DNA of 64,000 nucleotides from Methanocorpusculum vombati (GTDB taxonomy: Archaea > Halobacteriota > Methanomicrobia > Methanomicrobiales > Methanocorpusculaceae), in NCBI RefSeq assembly GCF_026891935.1, contig NZ_JAPTGC010000005.1:1-64000 (forward strand). Direction: 5' to 3'. Both the position numbers and the translations under genes were made by a program. Positions within the stretch are counted from its first letter, which is position 1; the number at the start of each line of letters is the position of its first letter. The notes below the pieces were generated by a model. The model was not told the DNA's origin, did not search any database, and saw only the letters and a program-made list of their open reading frames with translations. Shown here piece by piece: positions 36,968 to 45,826 of the stretch.

Positions 36968-37582
36968 ATGATTCTCAAAGAACTCAAATGCCCTGGATGC
37001 GGGGCGCCAATCAAATCAAAAACGCGGGATATGATGCTGCAGTGTTCTCACTGCGGTAGGATTCATCTGTATACGAAATCAGCAAAAGGCCTGAACGATG
37101 TTTCGTATCAGATATCCGGTGTATCCAAAGAAGGAAAAGGTGAACTCATCTATGTTCCGTTCTGGATTGTGCATGCAGAACCCGTGGTCAGAAAGGAAAA
37201 AATTTCCGGAGGAAAAATCGGCCGGTTCATCAAAGACCAGCGGCAGATGCGGGGGGCACGGGACTTTTATGTCTGTGCCGCCGCTGAAATTCCAGAGGAG
37301 GTTTCCCGCGTCTGGAACATGGATTTAACTTTGGATCAGCCGGAGCTCGCGTCCAGCCCAGATTTCCGGGGAGGGACACGCGCCCTGATGACCATGGAAA
37401 AGGAGACCGCAGGAGACAACGCGGAGTTCCTGTTCCTCCGGTATGAAACAGAAATTCCCGGTACACTGCAGGAATTAGATTACGACTTTACCATTCATAC
37501 CACACGCGTGGTATATCTGCCGGTATACAAATCCGGAAAAACATTTACTCTCGGGGTGAATCATGCGAACGAAAGAAGATAA
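36968..37582 (+). CDS. Zinc-ribbon protein without membrane anchor
   Basis: A 204-residue soluble relative of the two preceding proteins: zinc ribbon with C8, C11, C26 and C29, then the same type of core, with LIYVPFWIVH near residue 63 and VVYLPVYKSG near residue 180. It lacks the C-terminal hydrophobic helices, which may be supplied by the small membrane protein encoded next, whose start lies inside this gene. GAGGTGA precedes the start. Confidence 0.75.
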   Translation: MILKELKCPGCGAPIKSKTRDMMLQCSHCGRIHLYTKSAKGLNDVSYQISGVSKEGKGELIYVPFWIVHAEPVVRKEKISGGKIGRFIKDQRQMRGARDFYVCAAAEIPEEVSRVWNMDLTLDQPELASSPDFRGGTRALMTMEKETAGDNAEFLFLRYETEIPGTLQELDYDFTIHTTRVVYLPVYKSGKTFTLGVNHANERR

Positions 37583-37910
37583 ACGATTTCAAATAGCCTG
37601 GCTCGGAGTAATCCTGATGCTGGGTACCGCAATTCTCGCAGGATACTTCGGACTTGGCATGATGATATCAGCAGGTATATTCTTCCTCGGTACCGGCCTT
37701 CTCGTCGCCGTACTTTCTTTTGCGATGGGACGAAAGGATCTCATGATTACCGGAGCTGGAGCTGCCGGCGTTGTTCTTGGCGTGTTTCTGATCCTGTGGG
37801 ATGTTCTGCCGAAAGTAACCAGTGGAACAGTATCGTTTCCCCTGTTGGCAGGCGCAACAATTGTTGTGCTTGCCGTTGTGGGAATGGTCTACATCATAGG
37901 AAAAAAGTAG
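37563..37910 (+). CDS. Small four-helix membrane protein
   Basis: A 115-residue protein of four hydrophobic helices with little else. It overlaps the previous gene by 20 bases, so the two are probably translated together and may form one unit equivalent to the anchored zinc-ribbon proteins upstream. No family recognised. Confidence 0.75.
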   Translation: MRTKEDKRFQIAWLGVILMLGTAILAGYFGLGMMISAGIFFLGTGLLVAVLSFAMGRKDLMITGAGAAGVVLGVFLILWDVLPKVTSGTVSFPLLAGATIVVLAVVGMVYIIGKK

Positions 37911-37920
37911 AGGTGGCATT

Positions 37921-38457
37921 ATGACTGATCTACGGGAAAGCGTACGGGATGAACGGGGACTGATCAAAAAGCTTCAGCTCGCCATACCGGGATTTCGCGG
38001 TTACCGGCTTCGTGAAGATGTCCGCATAGCAGACAGCATGCTACGTATGCAGCTAGCGGATTTCCTCAATGCCAATGTTCTTTCGGGACTGGAATCGGTT
38101 CGGGAAACAGCCGGAAACAATCTCGAGCTTGACCTGATGAACGATATTGCAGCGGTTATCTCCCAGACAAAAACACTGGAGTCACGTATCCGGCATGCAG
38201 AGCAGGGGTACTCAGGCATTTCTCCGGCATACCGTGTGGATGAGGCAGATCTCAATGGACTGTACGAGTATGATCTCTCTCTTCTGCATGATATCACGGC
38301 GGCAGCCTCAGCAACCCAGTTAGCAGTCACCGCAGCGGACTCCGGAGATTTTTCTGAGACGGTAGTCTGTTTGCGGCAGGTACGATCAGATCTTAGTACA
38401 CTGCGATCAGCATTCGAGAAGAGAATTGAGACAATGGCAGGGATGGGTGCATTCTAA
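37921..38457 (+). CDS. Helical protein of the SPFH operon
   Basis: A 178-residue, almost wholly alpha-helical protein with heptad-like hydrophobic spacing and no Cys or membrane segment. Its position between the membrane proteins and the SPFH protein recalls the place of a PspA-like coiled-coil protein, but it is shorter and I cannot align it with PspA. Its stop shares one base with the next start codon. Confidence 0.7.
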   Translation: MTDLRESVRDERGLIKKLQLAIPGFRGYRLREDVRIADSMLRMQLADFLNANVLSGLESVRETAGNNLELDLMNDIAAVISQTKTLESRIRHAEQGYSGISPAYRVDEADLNGLYEYDLSLLHDITAAASATQLAVTAADSGDFSETVVCLRQVRSDLSTLRSAFEKRIETMAGMGAF

Positions 38458-39614
38458 TGGGGTTATTCTCAAAGTTCAATGAAAAAATCGGATCCGGAAC
38501 AGATATTGAAGGAGCGGACGCCCGGAAAGGATTCTACTGGGTTGAGGATCAGAAAGGCAACAACGTGATGTGGCGCCTTCCAAGAAATGTAATGTGGAAC
38601 GATAATGTACTGGTCCGCGAAGATGAGTACGGGGTGTTCTTCCGGGATGGAAAAGCACTGCAGGTATTTGATCGGCCTGACCGGTATGCACTGACCACTC
38701 AGAACCTTCCTGTTCTGAAAAATATTGCGGGAACCTTGGTGGGAAACGTACAGATAGGAGAGTTTTTCTGGGTACAGAAACGGGAGTTCCGGGATAAGTT
38801 CGGTACAAATCAGCCGCTGGCGTTCCGGGACACCGACTTCGGTGTTGTACAGTTACGGATGTTTGGGCAGTTCTCCTATAAAGTAACAGATCCGCTTCTG
38901 ACGATCACGGAGTTTATCGGAACAAAAGGCCTGACAACTTCAGAAGAGATTGTATCCTGGCTGAAAGATCAGATTGTGATGATCCTCAACGATACACTCG
39001 GAGAGCTGAAGAGTAAGAAACAGATGGGGATACTTGACATGCCCGCATATCTCCAGGAGATTGAACAGCTGTGCCTTGCAAAACTCATGAAAGAGACTGA
39101 GATATACGGTCTGAAGATCATGAAGTTTACCGGTCTGAACATCAATATGCCCGAGGAAGTGCAGGAAGCGATCAACAAGCGGGGTGCAATGTCTGCTCTT
39201 GGGGTGAACTATATTCAGTATCAGTCCGGGAAGGCGATTGAGGGAATCGGTGAGGGAGCAGCACAGGGCGGGGGAGAAGGAGCAGGGTTTGCAATGATGG
39301 GAGCAGGTATGGGAGCAGGGCTTGGTATGGGGAACATGATGGCACAGGGGATGAGCGGGATGGGAGGAGGACAGCCCGCACCGTTTGGCGGGCAGGTTCC
39401 TGCCGCGGCCACGGTCGCGGCCCCGCAGCCTGCTGCCGCTACGGCTGCCCCACAGCCGGGGGACAGCTGTCCAAAGTGCGGAAATACGGTTCCGACAGGG
39501 ACAAAGTTCTGTCCTGAGTGCGGGAGTAAACTCGGGCAGTCATTCTGTTCGGAATGCGGAGCGAAGGTCATGCCGGGCATGAAGTTCTGTGCCGAGTGCG
39601 GCAACAAACTCTGA
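38457..39614 (+). CDS. SPFH-domain protein with two C-terminal zinc ribbons (YdjI-like)
   Basis: A 385-residue protein. The first 260 residues form an SPFH/band-7 type domain of the YdjI ('virion core protein') group, followed by a Gly/Met-rich stretch (about 262-310), an Ala/Pro linker, and two zinc ribbons (CPKCG with CPECG, and CSECG with CAECG). Such proteins scaffold membrane microdomains. Together with the zinc-ribbon membrane proteins it forms a YdjGHI-like set without PspA in the window. Confidence 0.85.
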   Translation: MGLFSKFNEKIGSGTDIEGADARKGFYWVEDQKGNNVMWRLPRNVMWNDNVLVREDEYGVFFRDGKALQVFDRPDRYALTTQNLPVLKNIAGTLVGNVQIGEFFWVQKREFRDKFGTNQPLAFRDTDFGVVQLRMFGQFSYKVTDPLLTITEFIGTKGLTTSEEIVSWLKDQIVMILNDTLGELKSKKQMGILDMPAYLQEIEQLCLAKLMKETEIYGLKIMKFTGLNINMPEEVQEAINKRGAMSALGVNYIQYQSGKAIEGIGEGAAQGGGEGAGFAMMGAGMGAGLGMGNMMAQGMSGMGGGQPAPFGGQVPAAATVAAPQPAAATAAPQPGDSCPKCGNTVPTGTKFCPECGSKLGQSFCSECGAKVMPGMKFCAECGNKL

Positions 39615-39670
39615 ATGCTGGAGGTCTGTTCGACATTCCGGTTTTTTTTCTTTTTGGAGGAGAGAGACGT

Positions 39671-40615
39671 ATGAGGTATGTACATTCGCCGTTTCAGAGT
39701 GACGGGTTGTGGTGTGACGGGGATTTGTATCTTCCCGACAATGTTGACAAACCTCCGGTACTTATCTTTGTACACGGGCTTGGGTATCCCCGGTTTGCCG
39801 GACTGATGCCGTTTATCTGCCCATTACTTACTGCGGGGATTGCGGTCTACACATTTGATTTCAGAAATCTTACCTTTTCAGAAGGTGTGTTAAGAAATCT
39901 GATTGATCCCGGGGAGCAGGTACGGGATTTACATGCAGCAATCACCCATATGCGAGCTTTGCCAGAGGTTGACGGAGAACGGATAGGACTGTGCGGAGTG
40001 TCGGTATCTGCCGGGCATACCATGATAACCGCAGCAGAGGATCATCAGCTGGCCGGAATCGGATGCTTCATTCCCTGTATGGATCCGAAGAGTTACGTGC
40101 TTGGCAGAGGGGTGAGATTTTTCCTGCCGCTGTATTTGATCTCTCTGCTGGACGATATCAGTAGTCATCTGGGACTTTCGCCGATCTGTATCCCCATGAA
40201 ACTCCCGGTATATCTCTTCGCCGACTGTGAATCTCCGGATTTTTATCCAGGGTACCAGATAGCATGGAAGAGGACAGGCAGAAAGTTTGGCTATGATGTC
40301 CTGACACTTTCCCTGCAGCAGCGTGCAACCGGTAAACATATTGTCTGGACAAATCTGTTTCCGGCACGCTCCATTCTGCGGGTATTACAGTTTCAGCCAC
40401 AGATCGCAGTTCCCGATGTACAATGTCCGGCACTGATCATTGCAGCGCGGGACGATTCCATCGTCCCGTATGCTTCTGTACAGAGTATGGCTGAAAGATT
40501 TCCGGAGGCGGAACTGGTTTCCTACGAAGGGGATCATTTTGAACTGGGAAACCATAAAGAACTGAAAGAGGTCGTGGTGGACTTCTTTTTCCGGAAATTT
40601 TCAGAGAATCGTTGA
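39671..40615 (+). CDS. Alpha/beta hydrolase
   Basis: A 314-residue hydrolase-fold protein. The oxyanion region is FVHGLGYPRF, the nucleophile elbow is probably GVSVSAG (about residue 117), and the end carries AARDDSIVPY and GDHFELGNH, giving plausible Asp and His of the triad. The ATG at 39671 follows GGAGGAGAGAG and is preferred to a start inside the SPFH gene. It may be the last gene of that operon. The substrate is unknown. Confidence 0.82.
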   Translation: MRYVHSPFQSDGLWCDGDLYLPDNVDKPPVLIFVHGLGYPRFAGLMPFICPLLTAGIAVYTFDFRNLTFSEGVLRNLIDPGEQVRDLHAAITHMRALPEVDGERIGLCGVSVSAGHTMITAAEDHQLAGIGCFIPCMDPKSYVLGRGVRFFLPLYLISLLDDISSHLGLSPICIPMKLPVYLFADCESPDFYPGYQIAWKRTGRKFGYDVLTLSLQQRATGKHIVWTNLFPARSILRVLQFQPQIAVPDVQCPALIIAARDDSIVPYASVQSMAERFPEAELVSYEGDHFELGNHKELKEVVVDFFFRKFSENR

Positions 40616-40730
40616 GACAAAACGATCCCGGGAATTCTTGGAACCATCCATTTCCCGAGAAAAATAACTGATATATAGCAGGCATGACATAGTTATGTTC
40701 ATTGTGTTCTGCCGGAAGCTTGACAATCTC

Positions 40731-42170
40731 ATGAATATTACCAAGACAACCAATACCTCTCTGGCACTTTTCTTATCAGTGGTCCCCTCCTACATCTGTC
40801 GTCTCCGGAACGGTTCGCGGCCTCTTCCCAAGAACAGTGATCTACTGCAGCCCATGGGGGAGTTCTTTGCCGAAAAAATTACCGATGATTTTCAAAAACA
40901 GTCCATTATGCAGGCATGCGGAATGAACGATACATTCCCTGAGGATAAGGCCTTCCTCGCTACGATTCTAATGCACTGGCTTTCCGAAACCGATGTCAGG
41001 GAGAAGACTTCATTGGAGACAGATGTGGATACCTGGAAAACACCAAAGACCGGTTGCCAGTCAGTGGACACGCTCTACTACGGCTGCAAAGGAAAACAGG
41101 ATGCGGTTGTCAGATTTTTAACCGAGATTCTCCGGCACGAAGGTACCCAGACGCTGCTTTTGTTCAGCGATGAGAACATGGACTGGATGACAGAACCAGC
41201 ATTTTTCCGCCAATGGGGTACTCTCCTGATGCGGGTGTTACAGAAGGAAAATCACATTAAAATTATTCATACGGTAAGCCGCAAAGGTCAGGAGATGGAT
41301 GCTGCGATACGCGGATGGCTTCCTCTCTATACCACAGACAGGATTGAACCCTACTACTGTCCGGAACCAAAAGACGGGATTTATCGGCGGACGTTGTTTA
41401 TCGCTCCGGAAACTGCCGCTATCAGTTCATTTTCTATTCAGGATAATATTGATGCCGCACCGAACTTGTATATCACTGATCCCGAGGCGATACGTGCTTT
41501 TACGAAGGAGTTCGAGGATTACATCAGTATCTGTAAACCGCTGATGCAAAAATATTCGGTGCTTTCTGCGAACCCTGCATATAAGACGATTTTATGGGAG
41601 TGGGAAGAGACGAACGGAACGATACATCTGATGCCTGAGTACCTTTCGGAGATCTCATTTCCCCCTGGCTTTCTGAATGACTGCTGCAGCCGTGTCGGCC
41701 GGGAGGATCTTTTCGCATATGTGCAGGATCGGGCTGCCCATATCCTGCAGCAGTTGTCGTTTTGTAAGGTGTATGACCTTCTTCATCTTCCTGAACCCGG
41801 AATGGTACTGGAGGGAAAAGTCCGGATTCCACGTGTATCCTATCCAGATGTTCCTGTTCTGTGGTATACACCTGAGGGGTTTTGTGCCCATCTGCGGCAG
41901 ATCATTTGTCTTCTCAGGACGTGCCCTGCCTATCACGCAGTGATTCACTCTCCGGAGGAACCCTACGTTATGCAGGTAAAAGAGCGGACCGGGGCGTTTG
42001 TTCTCGGTAAAATTGAGCAACCGGTAACATATTTTTTCAATGAACCCCAAATGACTGCGAGCTTTCAGAGTTCTCTCAGGAAAAAAATACAAAGCAATTC
42101 TGCCGTTTCCCGTGAGGATACGATCTCTCTGCTGGAGGGGTATATTCAGTCACTTACTGCGATGATGTGA
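40731..42170 (+). CDS. Unknown protein with an HTH-like N terminus
   Basis: A 479-residue soluble protein. Residues 8-35 (TSLALFLSVVPSYICRLRNG) look like an XRE-type helix-turn-helix recognition segment. The rest is mixed alpha/beta with no motif I recognise. It could also start at 40695. The style resembles large regulators of gut Clostridia, so lateral transfer from bacteria is possible, but this is an impression. It stands alone between the hydrolase and a convergent gene. Confidence 0.65.
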   Translation: MNITKTTNTSLALFLSVVPSYICRLRNGSRPLPKNSDLLQPMGEFFAEKITDDFQKQSIMQACGMNDTFPEDKAFLATILMHWLSETDVREKTSLETDVDTWKTPKTGCQSVDTLYYGCKGKQDAVVRFLTEILRHEGTQTLLLFSDENMDWMTEPAFFRQWGTLLMRVLQKENHIKIIHTVSRKGQEMDAAIRGWLPLYTTDRIEPYYCPEPKDGIYRRTLFIAPETAAISSFSIQDNIDAAPNLYITDPEAIRAFTKEFEDYISICKPLMQKYSVLSANPAYKTILWEWEETNGTIHLMPEYLSEISFPPGFLNDCCSRVGREDLFAYVQDRAAHILQQLSFCKVYDLLHLPEPGMVLEGKVRIPRVSYPDVPVLWYTPEGFCAHLRQIICLLRTCPAYHAVIHSPEEPYVMQVKERTGAFVLGKIEQPVTYFFNEPQMTASFQSSLRKKIQSNSAVSREDTISLLEGYIQSLTAMM

Positions 42171-42268
42171 TTTCACAAGAGATTCGGCAGAAAAAATACA
42201 GATGGTGAGTTTGGTATTTGGTGGTCTCTTCTTTTTGCGGTTAGCTTCCCTCCCCGATAATCAGGAAG

Positions 42269-42742
42269 TTATTTGGCAAACGTCCTATTCGGTTTTCGTT
42301 TTATCTTCAGAAGCGTGAGTATGTCATCTATCGGAACAGATTCGTTCAACATAACCCATTTGCCGTCGTGATAGGTATCGGCGGTGTCGTATAATTCCAT
42401 CGTTCGGGCTGAGAGATCATTTCTGATGGTTTCAACTTTTTTTCTTTCGTCCTGTCCAAAAATAATCATAAAGCCGAAGCAGTCCTGTCGCGCATACAGG
42501 GCGCACAAGGTTTTCCCGCCACGCCGGTACTTATATTCGTATTTCCACTTTTTCCCGCCGTCACTCCAGATCGTATCCATGTCATAGAGCAAGTTGATTT
42601 CAAGACATATTTTCGCCCAATACGAAAATGCTTCAGCTCCAATAAGAGAGATTATCTTATTTTCTGGAGGGATTTTCTGTAATACTGCCATAGCTGTTAT
42701 CTCTGCTTCAACTTTTGAGGTATCGGTTGGTTCCGGATACAT
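42269..42742 (-). CDS. DUF3788-like protein
   Basis: A 157-residue protein of the DUF3788 type, seen mainly in gut and anaerobic bacteria. Matching features are KKWKYEYKYRRGGKTLCALY (about residues 64-83) and FGFMIIFGQDERKKVE. No catalytic residues are known for the family. Isolated gene in an accessory region. Confidence 0.78.
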   Translation of the reverse strand: MYPEPTDTSKVEAEITAMAVLQKIPPENKIISLIGAEAFSYWAKICLEINLLYDMDTIWSDGGKKWKYEYKYRRGGKTLCALYARQDCFGFMIIFGQDERKKVETIRNDLSARTMELYDTADTYHDGKWVMLNESVPIDDILTLLKIKRKPNRTFAK

Positions 42743-43070
42743 TATATCGATATCGGGAATGGTTCAATCTGTCAGTTTCCTTTTGCATATGTACGGAAAT
42801 AATGCGAGACGATCTGCTTTTGTCTTTGCTTTGCTGGTACTTCTTTAGGAACCCCGGGCATTTCCTCCGGGAAACTGTCCGGTCCAGATGGAAGCGTCCG
42901 GACAGAATGAGCGGAACGGAATTCTGTTCAGTGGAGATTATGTTTTCTCTTATTCCGGAATGGAAGGTATATGCTGGCAGTGTCCGGCTGATGCGGAGGT
43001 GACGAGAGTTTGTCCAATCTTTTTTTATATTCTTTTGAACCACATACCTGCTATTGAGGTGTGGTAAAAA
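42743..43070. other. Intergenic region with hairpins and a gene footprint
   Basis: This 328-base gap holds a G+C-rich hairpin (CTGTCCGG 42875-42882 with CCGGACAG 42898-42905) and, from 42994, a copy of the leader that also precedes the gene at 44641. A 95-codon plus-strand frame ends here, but its product looks random. Confidence 0.5.
42994..43070 (+). repeat. Leader repeat, copy 1 (terminator plus promoter)
   Basis: This stretch is nearly identical to 44565-44640. It contains the last codons of a vanished upstream gene (CGG AGG TGA), a T7 run and TTTATATT, which can serve as TATA box for the gene at 43071. The identity is strongest over the first 40 bases. Confidence 0.7.
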
Positions 43071-44573
43071 ATGAAGAAAATAGTTTTCACGATACTGCTG
43101 TGCGGTCTGCTGATCTTCGCCTGCGGAACCACAGCGGCAGCAGATGACGTGTGGATCGCAATCGATCCGACCCCTGACACTGCCATCGGAGACACACTCA
43201 TACTCTCCGGCACAACCAATGCAGTGCCCGGAACACAACTCGATATCGTGGTACGCCCGGCAACTCTTCAGGTCACATCCGACTACCCGGCTGCATTCTC
43301 CGGAAAAGCAACCGTGATCAAAGGAACAGCAGGCATCAGCTTCTGGAGCGTGGCAAACGACACCGCGAAAATGCTTGCCGACAAGTACGAAGTACGGGTA
43401 AGTGACGCGGTCTCCGGCAGCAGCGTGACCACATACTTCAATCTCTGCAAAGAACCGATATCCCCTTCTCCCTCCAAAGAATATCAGATCACCCTGAACC
43501 CGGTTGTCTATCCCGCATCGGGTGATTCGTATCTATTCTCCGGTACCACCTCCGCACCGGCAGGATCGGTTGTACTCGTGGATGTCGGGAAGATTGCCTC
43601 AACCATCACGGGAGATTCGGATCATGTTTTCTCCCTTCCCCTCGTGTACGAAACCTCCGGCGTTGTGACCGCAGGTGAACACGGGATCAATCACTGGGCA
43701 ATTCAGTCATCCTTAACCCCGTACCGCCTGGCAGAACCAAATGTCAGATACGCGGCTGCGGCATTCCTTCCGGAGATGCCGAAAACCGTTTCCGCCACCC
43801 GTACCATCTCCGGTTCCGGAAGCTGGACAACCGTTGACGCAGTTGCCGATGCCGCAACCGGTGATGTGATCACTCTTTCCGGAACAACAAACCTTCCTCC
43901 CGGAGAGCGAATCACGGTCGAGGTGTATAACGTCATCCCGGGACCTTCTCCGAAGAAACCGGATCAGCCGGTATTTTCCAAAGAGATACTGATCGAATCA
44001 GGATCCGTCTGGTCGGCGGAACTGGACACCGAAGGTATCCGCATGGGAACGTACACGGTCGTTGCTGCGGATGCTCCGTACTTCTCCGGCCCGGTCTTTT
44101 CACTTGCACTTCCCAAGGATCGGCAGTGGATCGCCATGGATCCAATACCGTTTGTTACACAGAACTCCAGTTTCACTCTCTCCGGTACAACCGGTCTTGA
44201 CGACGGGATGCAGCTCTTAATCGAGGTTCTGCCGCGATATTTTATTGACGAGGTGCTTGCCCATGACTCCAAAGCATGCTACAGCCTCATATCCGGAACT
44301 TCCATGACGACCGTAATTGTACCGGGAGAAAACAATGTCAACATCTGGAGTGTGTCAATCGATACCCGGAACTGGACGGCGGAAACCTATGTGGTGAAAG
44401 TCGTGGGAATCGAAGTGGATGTCACCGCACCCCGCACGGAGTTCGAACTCTATCCGGAACATTATGTCCCCCCGACGAATACAGAACCTCCGAAGGAAAC
44501 ACAGGCGCCGGGTTTTGCATTCGTCGCGACACTCATCGCCGCAGCAGCGGCAGTGATGTTCACACGGAAGTGA
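43071..44573 (+). CDS. Secreted surface protein with DUF3821-like repeats and PGF-CTERM
   Basis: A 500-residue exported protein. A signal peptide (about residues 1-25) is followed by four or five beta-sandwich repeats, each opening with a version of W-I-A-I-D-P-x-P and then TLSGTTN, as in Methanomicrobiales DUF3821 proteins. The end has a Pro/Thr/Glu spacer, APGF, a hydrophobic helix and TRK, the PGF-CTERM signal for archaeosortase-linked anchoring. Tandem with a paralog at 44641. Confidence 0.85.
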   Translation: MKKIVFTILLCGLLIFACGTTAAADDVWIAIDPTPDTAIGDTLILSGTTNAVPGTQLDIVVRPATLQVTSDYPAAFSGKATVIKGTAGISFWSVANDTAKMLADKYEVRVSDAVSGSSVTTYFNLCKEPISPSPSKEYQITLNPVVYPASGDSYLFSGTTSAPAGSVVLVDVGKIASTITGDSDHVFSLPLVYETSGVVTAGEHGINHWAIQSSLTPYRLAEPNVRYAAAAFLPEMPKTVSATRTISGSGSWTTVDAVADAATGDVITLSGTTNLPPGERITVEVYNVIPGPSPKKPDQPVFSKEILIESGSVWSAELDTEGIRMGTYTVVAADAPYFSGPVFSLALPKDRQWIAMDPIPFVTQNSSFTLSGTTGLDDGMQLLIEVLPRYFIDEVLAHDSKACYSLISGTSMTTVIVPGENNVNIWSVSIDTRNWTAETYVVKVVGIEVDVTAPRTEFELYPEHYVPPTNTEPPKETQAPGFAFVATLIAAAAAVMFTRK

Positions 44574-44640
44574 CGAGACTTTGTCCAATCTTTTTTTATA
44601 TTCTCCAGTTCCACATACCCGCATTGGGATGTGATGAACG
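44565..44640 (+). repeat. Leader repeat, copy 2
   Basis: Second copy of the leader, including the true last codons of the gene at 43071 (CGG AAG TGA), the T7 run and TTTATATT. It separates the two tandem surface-protein genes and acts as terminator and promoter in one. Confidence 0.7.
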
Positions 44641-45819
44641 ATGAAGAACCAATTTTTCATAGTGGTGGTATGCATACTGCTGATGATCCCCTGCGGGGCG
44701 GCAGCGGCGGAGGAAGAATACTGGATAACCATCGATCCTATCCCGGATCAGATGCTTGGAACAACATACACAATCTCCGGAGAAACAAATCTCCCGGCGG
44801 AAAGCGAACTGCTCTTTGAACATTACTGGACTGACTGGGAATGCCATGACACACGGGTATGTACCCCACTAGGAAACTCCGGAATGACTTCATCGGTAAT
44901 TCAGGTAGAGCAGGGCGCCAAAAGCACAAATGTCTGGCATGTCATCATGAATACCTCTGAGTTCGGGTATGCACGGGAATTTTTGGTAAAAATTTATTCG
45001 ATTGACACGCCGGCCTGGTTCAGGACCACCTATCACCTCCTTGAACCAACGCCGGAAACACCTTGGGTCATTATCGATCCAATCCCGGATCAACACTGCG
45101 GAACGTCCGTCACCCTTACCGGATCCGTATTCCTGCCGCAGGAAGGAAGATTCCTCATCACCATACAGCCGGTGTGGTTCGAGCCCACCACCGCTCCCGA
45201 CACCGCAGAACCCCTTCCCTTCGTAAAACAGATGCAAATACTCGTACCGAAGGAAACCACCGAATCGTATCACTGGAACATCTCCCTTGACACCACCGAC
45301 CTCCCGCCGGACATGTACCGGGTGGATGCATCCGGCATCGACTACGATCTCGGCACGCAGAACCGGACCTTCCTTCTCTTCGGCACCGGAAAAGAAAACG
45401 ACTGCACAATAGAAATATCCTCCGTGAAACATGCAGTTGCAGGAGAAACACTTACCGTGCAGGGATCCGTCGCCACCAAAAACGCAGCAACACTGGTGTA
45501 TGAACTGATACCGAAAAGACCCTTCACCTCCCGTACAGAAATCCGAACCGGCTGCCTCAGAACAGAACCGGTACAGATATACAGCACAACCTTTGACAAA
45601 ACATTCTGGGAAACGGCAATCGACACCGCAGGACTCAAAGCAGGAAACTATACGCTGAAAATCTCAGCACTCAACACACCGGTCACCGCCGCGGCAGAGA
45701 TCGAACTGCTGAACAAAGAAACCATCCCAACCGCCACGCAGACACCCGGATTCGGACTCGGCATCCTCGCAGTTGCATTCGGAATAGCGGTAATCCTCGG
45801 AACGCTCCGCAGAAAATAA
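44641..45819 (+). CDS. Secreted surface protein, paralog of the previous gene
   Basis: A 392-residue exported protein with a signal peptide, three beta-sandwich repeats (openers WITIDPIPDQ and WVIIDPIPDQ) and a PGF-CTERM tail (TPGFGLGI, hydrophobic helix, LRRK). It is shorter than the protein upstream by about one repeat. Duplicated leader and similar architecture show that the pair arose by tandem duplication. Confidence 0.85.
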   Translation: MKNQFFIVVVCILLMIPCGAAAAEEEYWITIDPIPDQMLGTTYTISGETNLPAESELLFEHYWTDWECHDTRVCTPLGNSGMTSSVIQVEQGAKSTNVWHVIMNTSEFGYAREFLVKIYSIDTPAWFRTTYHLLEPTPETPWVIIDPIPDQHCGTSVTLTGSVFLPQEGRFLITIQPVWFEPTTAPDTAEPLPFVKQMQILVPKETTESYHWNISLDTTDLPPDMYRVDASGIDYDLGTQNRTFLLFGTGKENDCTIEISSVKHAVAGETLTVQGSVATKNAATLVYELIPKRPFTSRTEIRTGCLRTEPVQIYSTTFDKTFWETAIDTAGLKAGNYTLKISALNTPVTAAAEIELLNKETIPTATQTPGFGLGILAVAFGIAVILGTLRRK

Positions 45820-45826
45820 AAAAAGA

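Noticed and set aside
42715-43002. A 95-codon plus-strand frame before the surface-protein tandem
   Set aside because: It overlaps the DUF3788 start region and hairpins, has no signal or family motif, and only its last codons match a real gene end.
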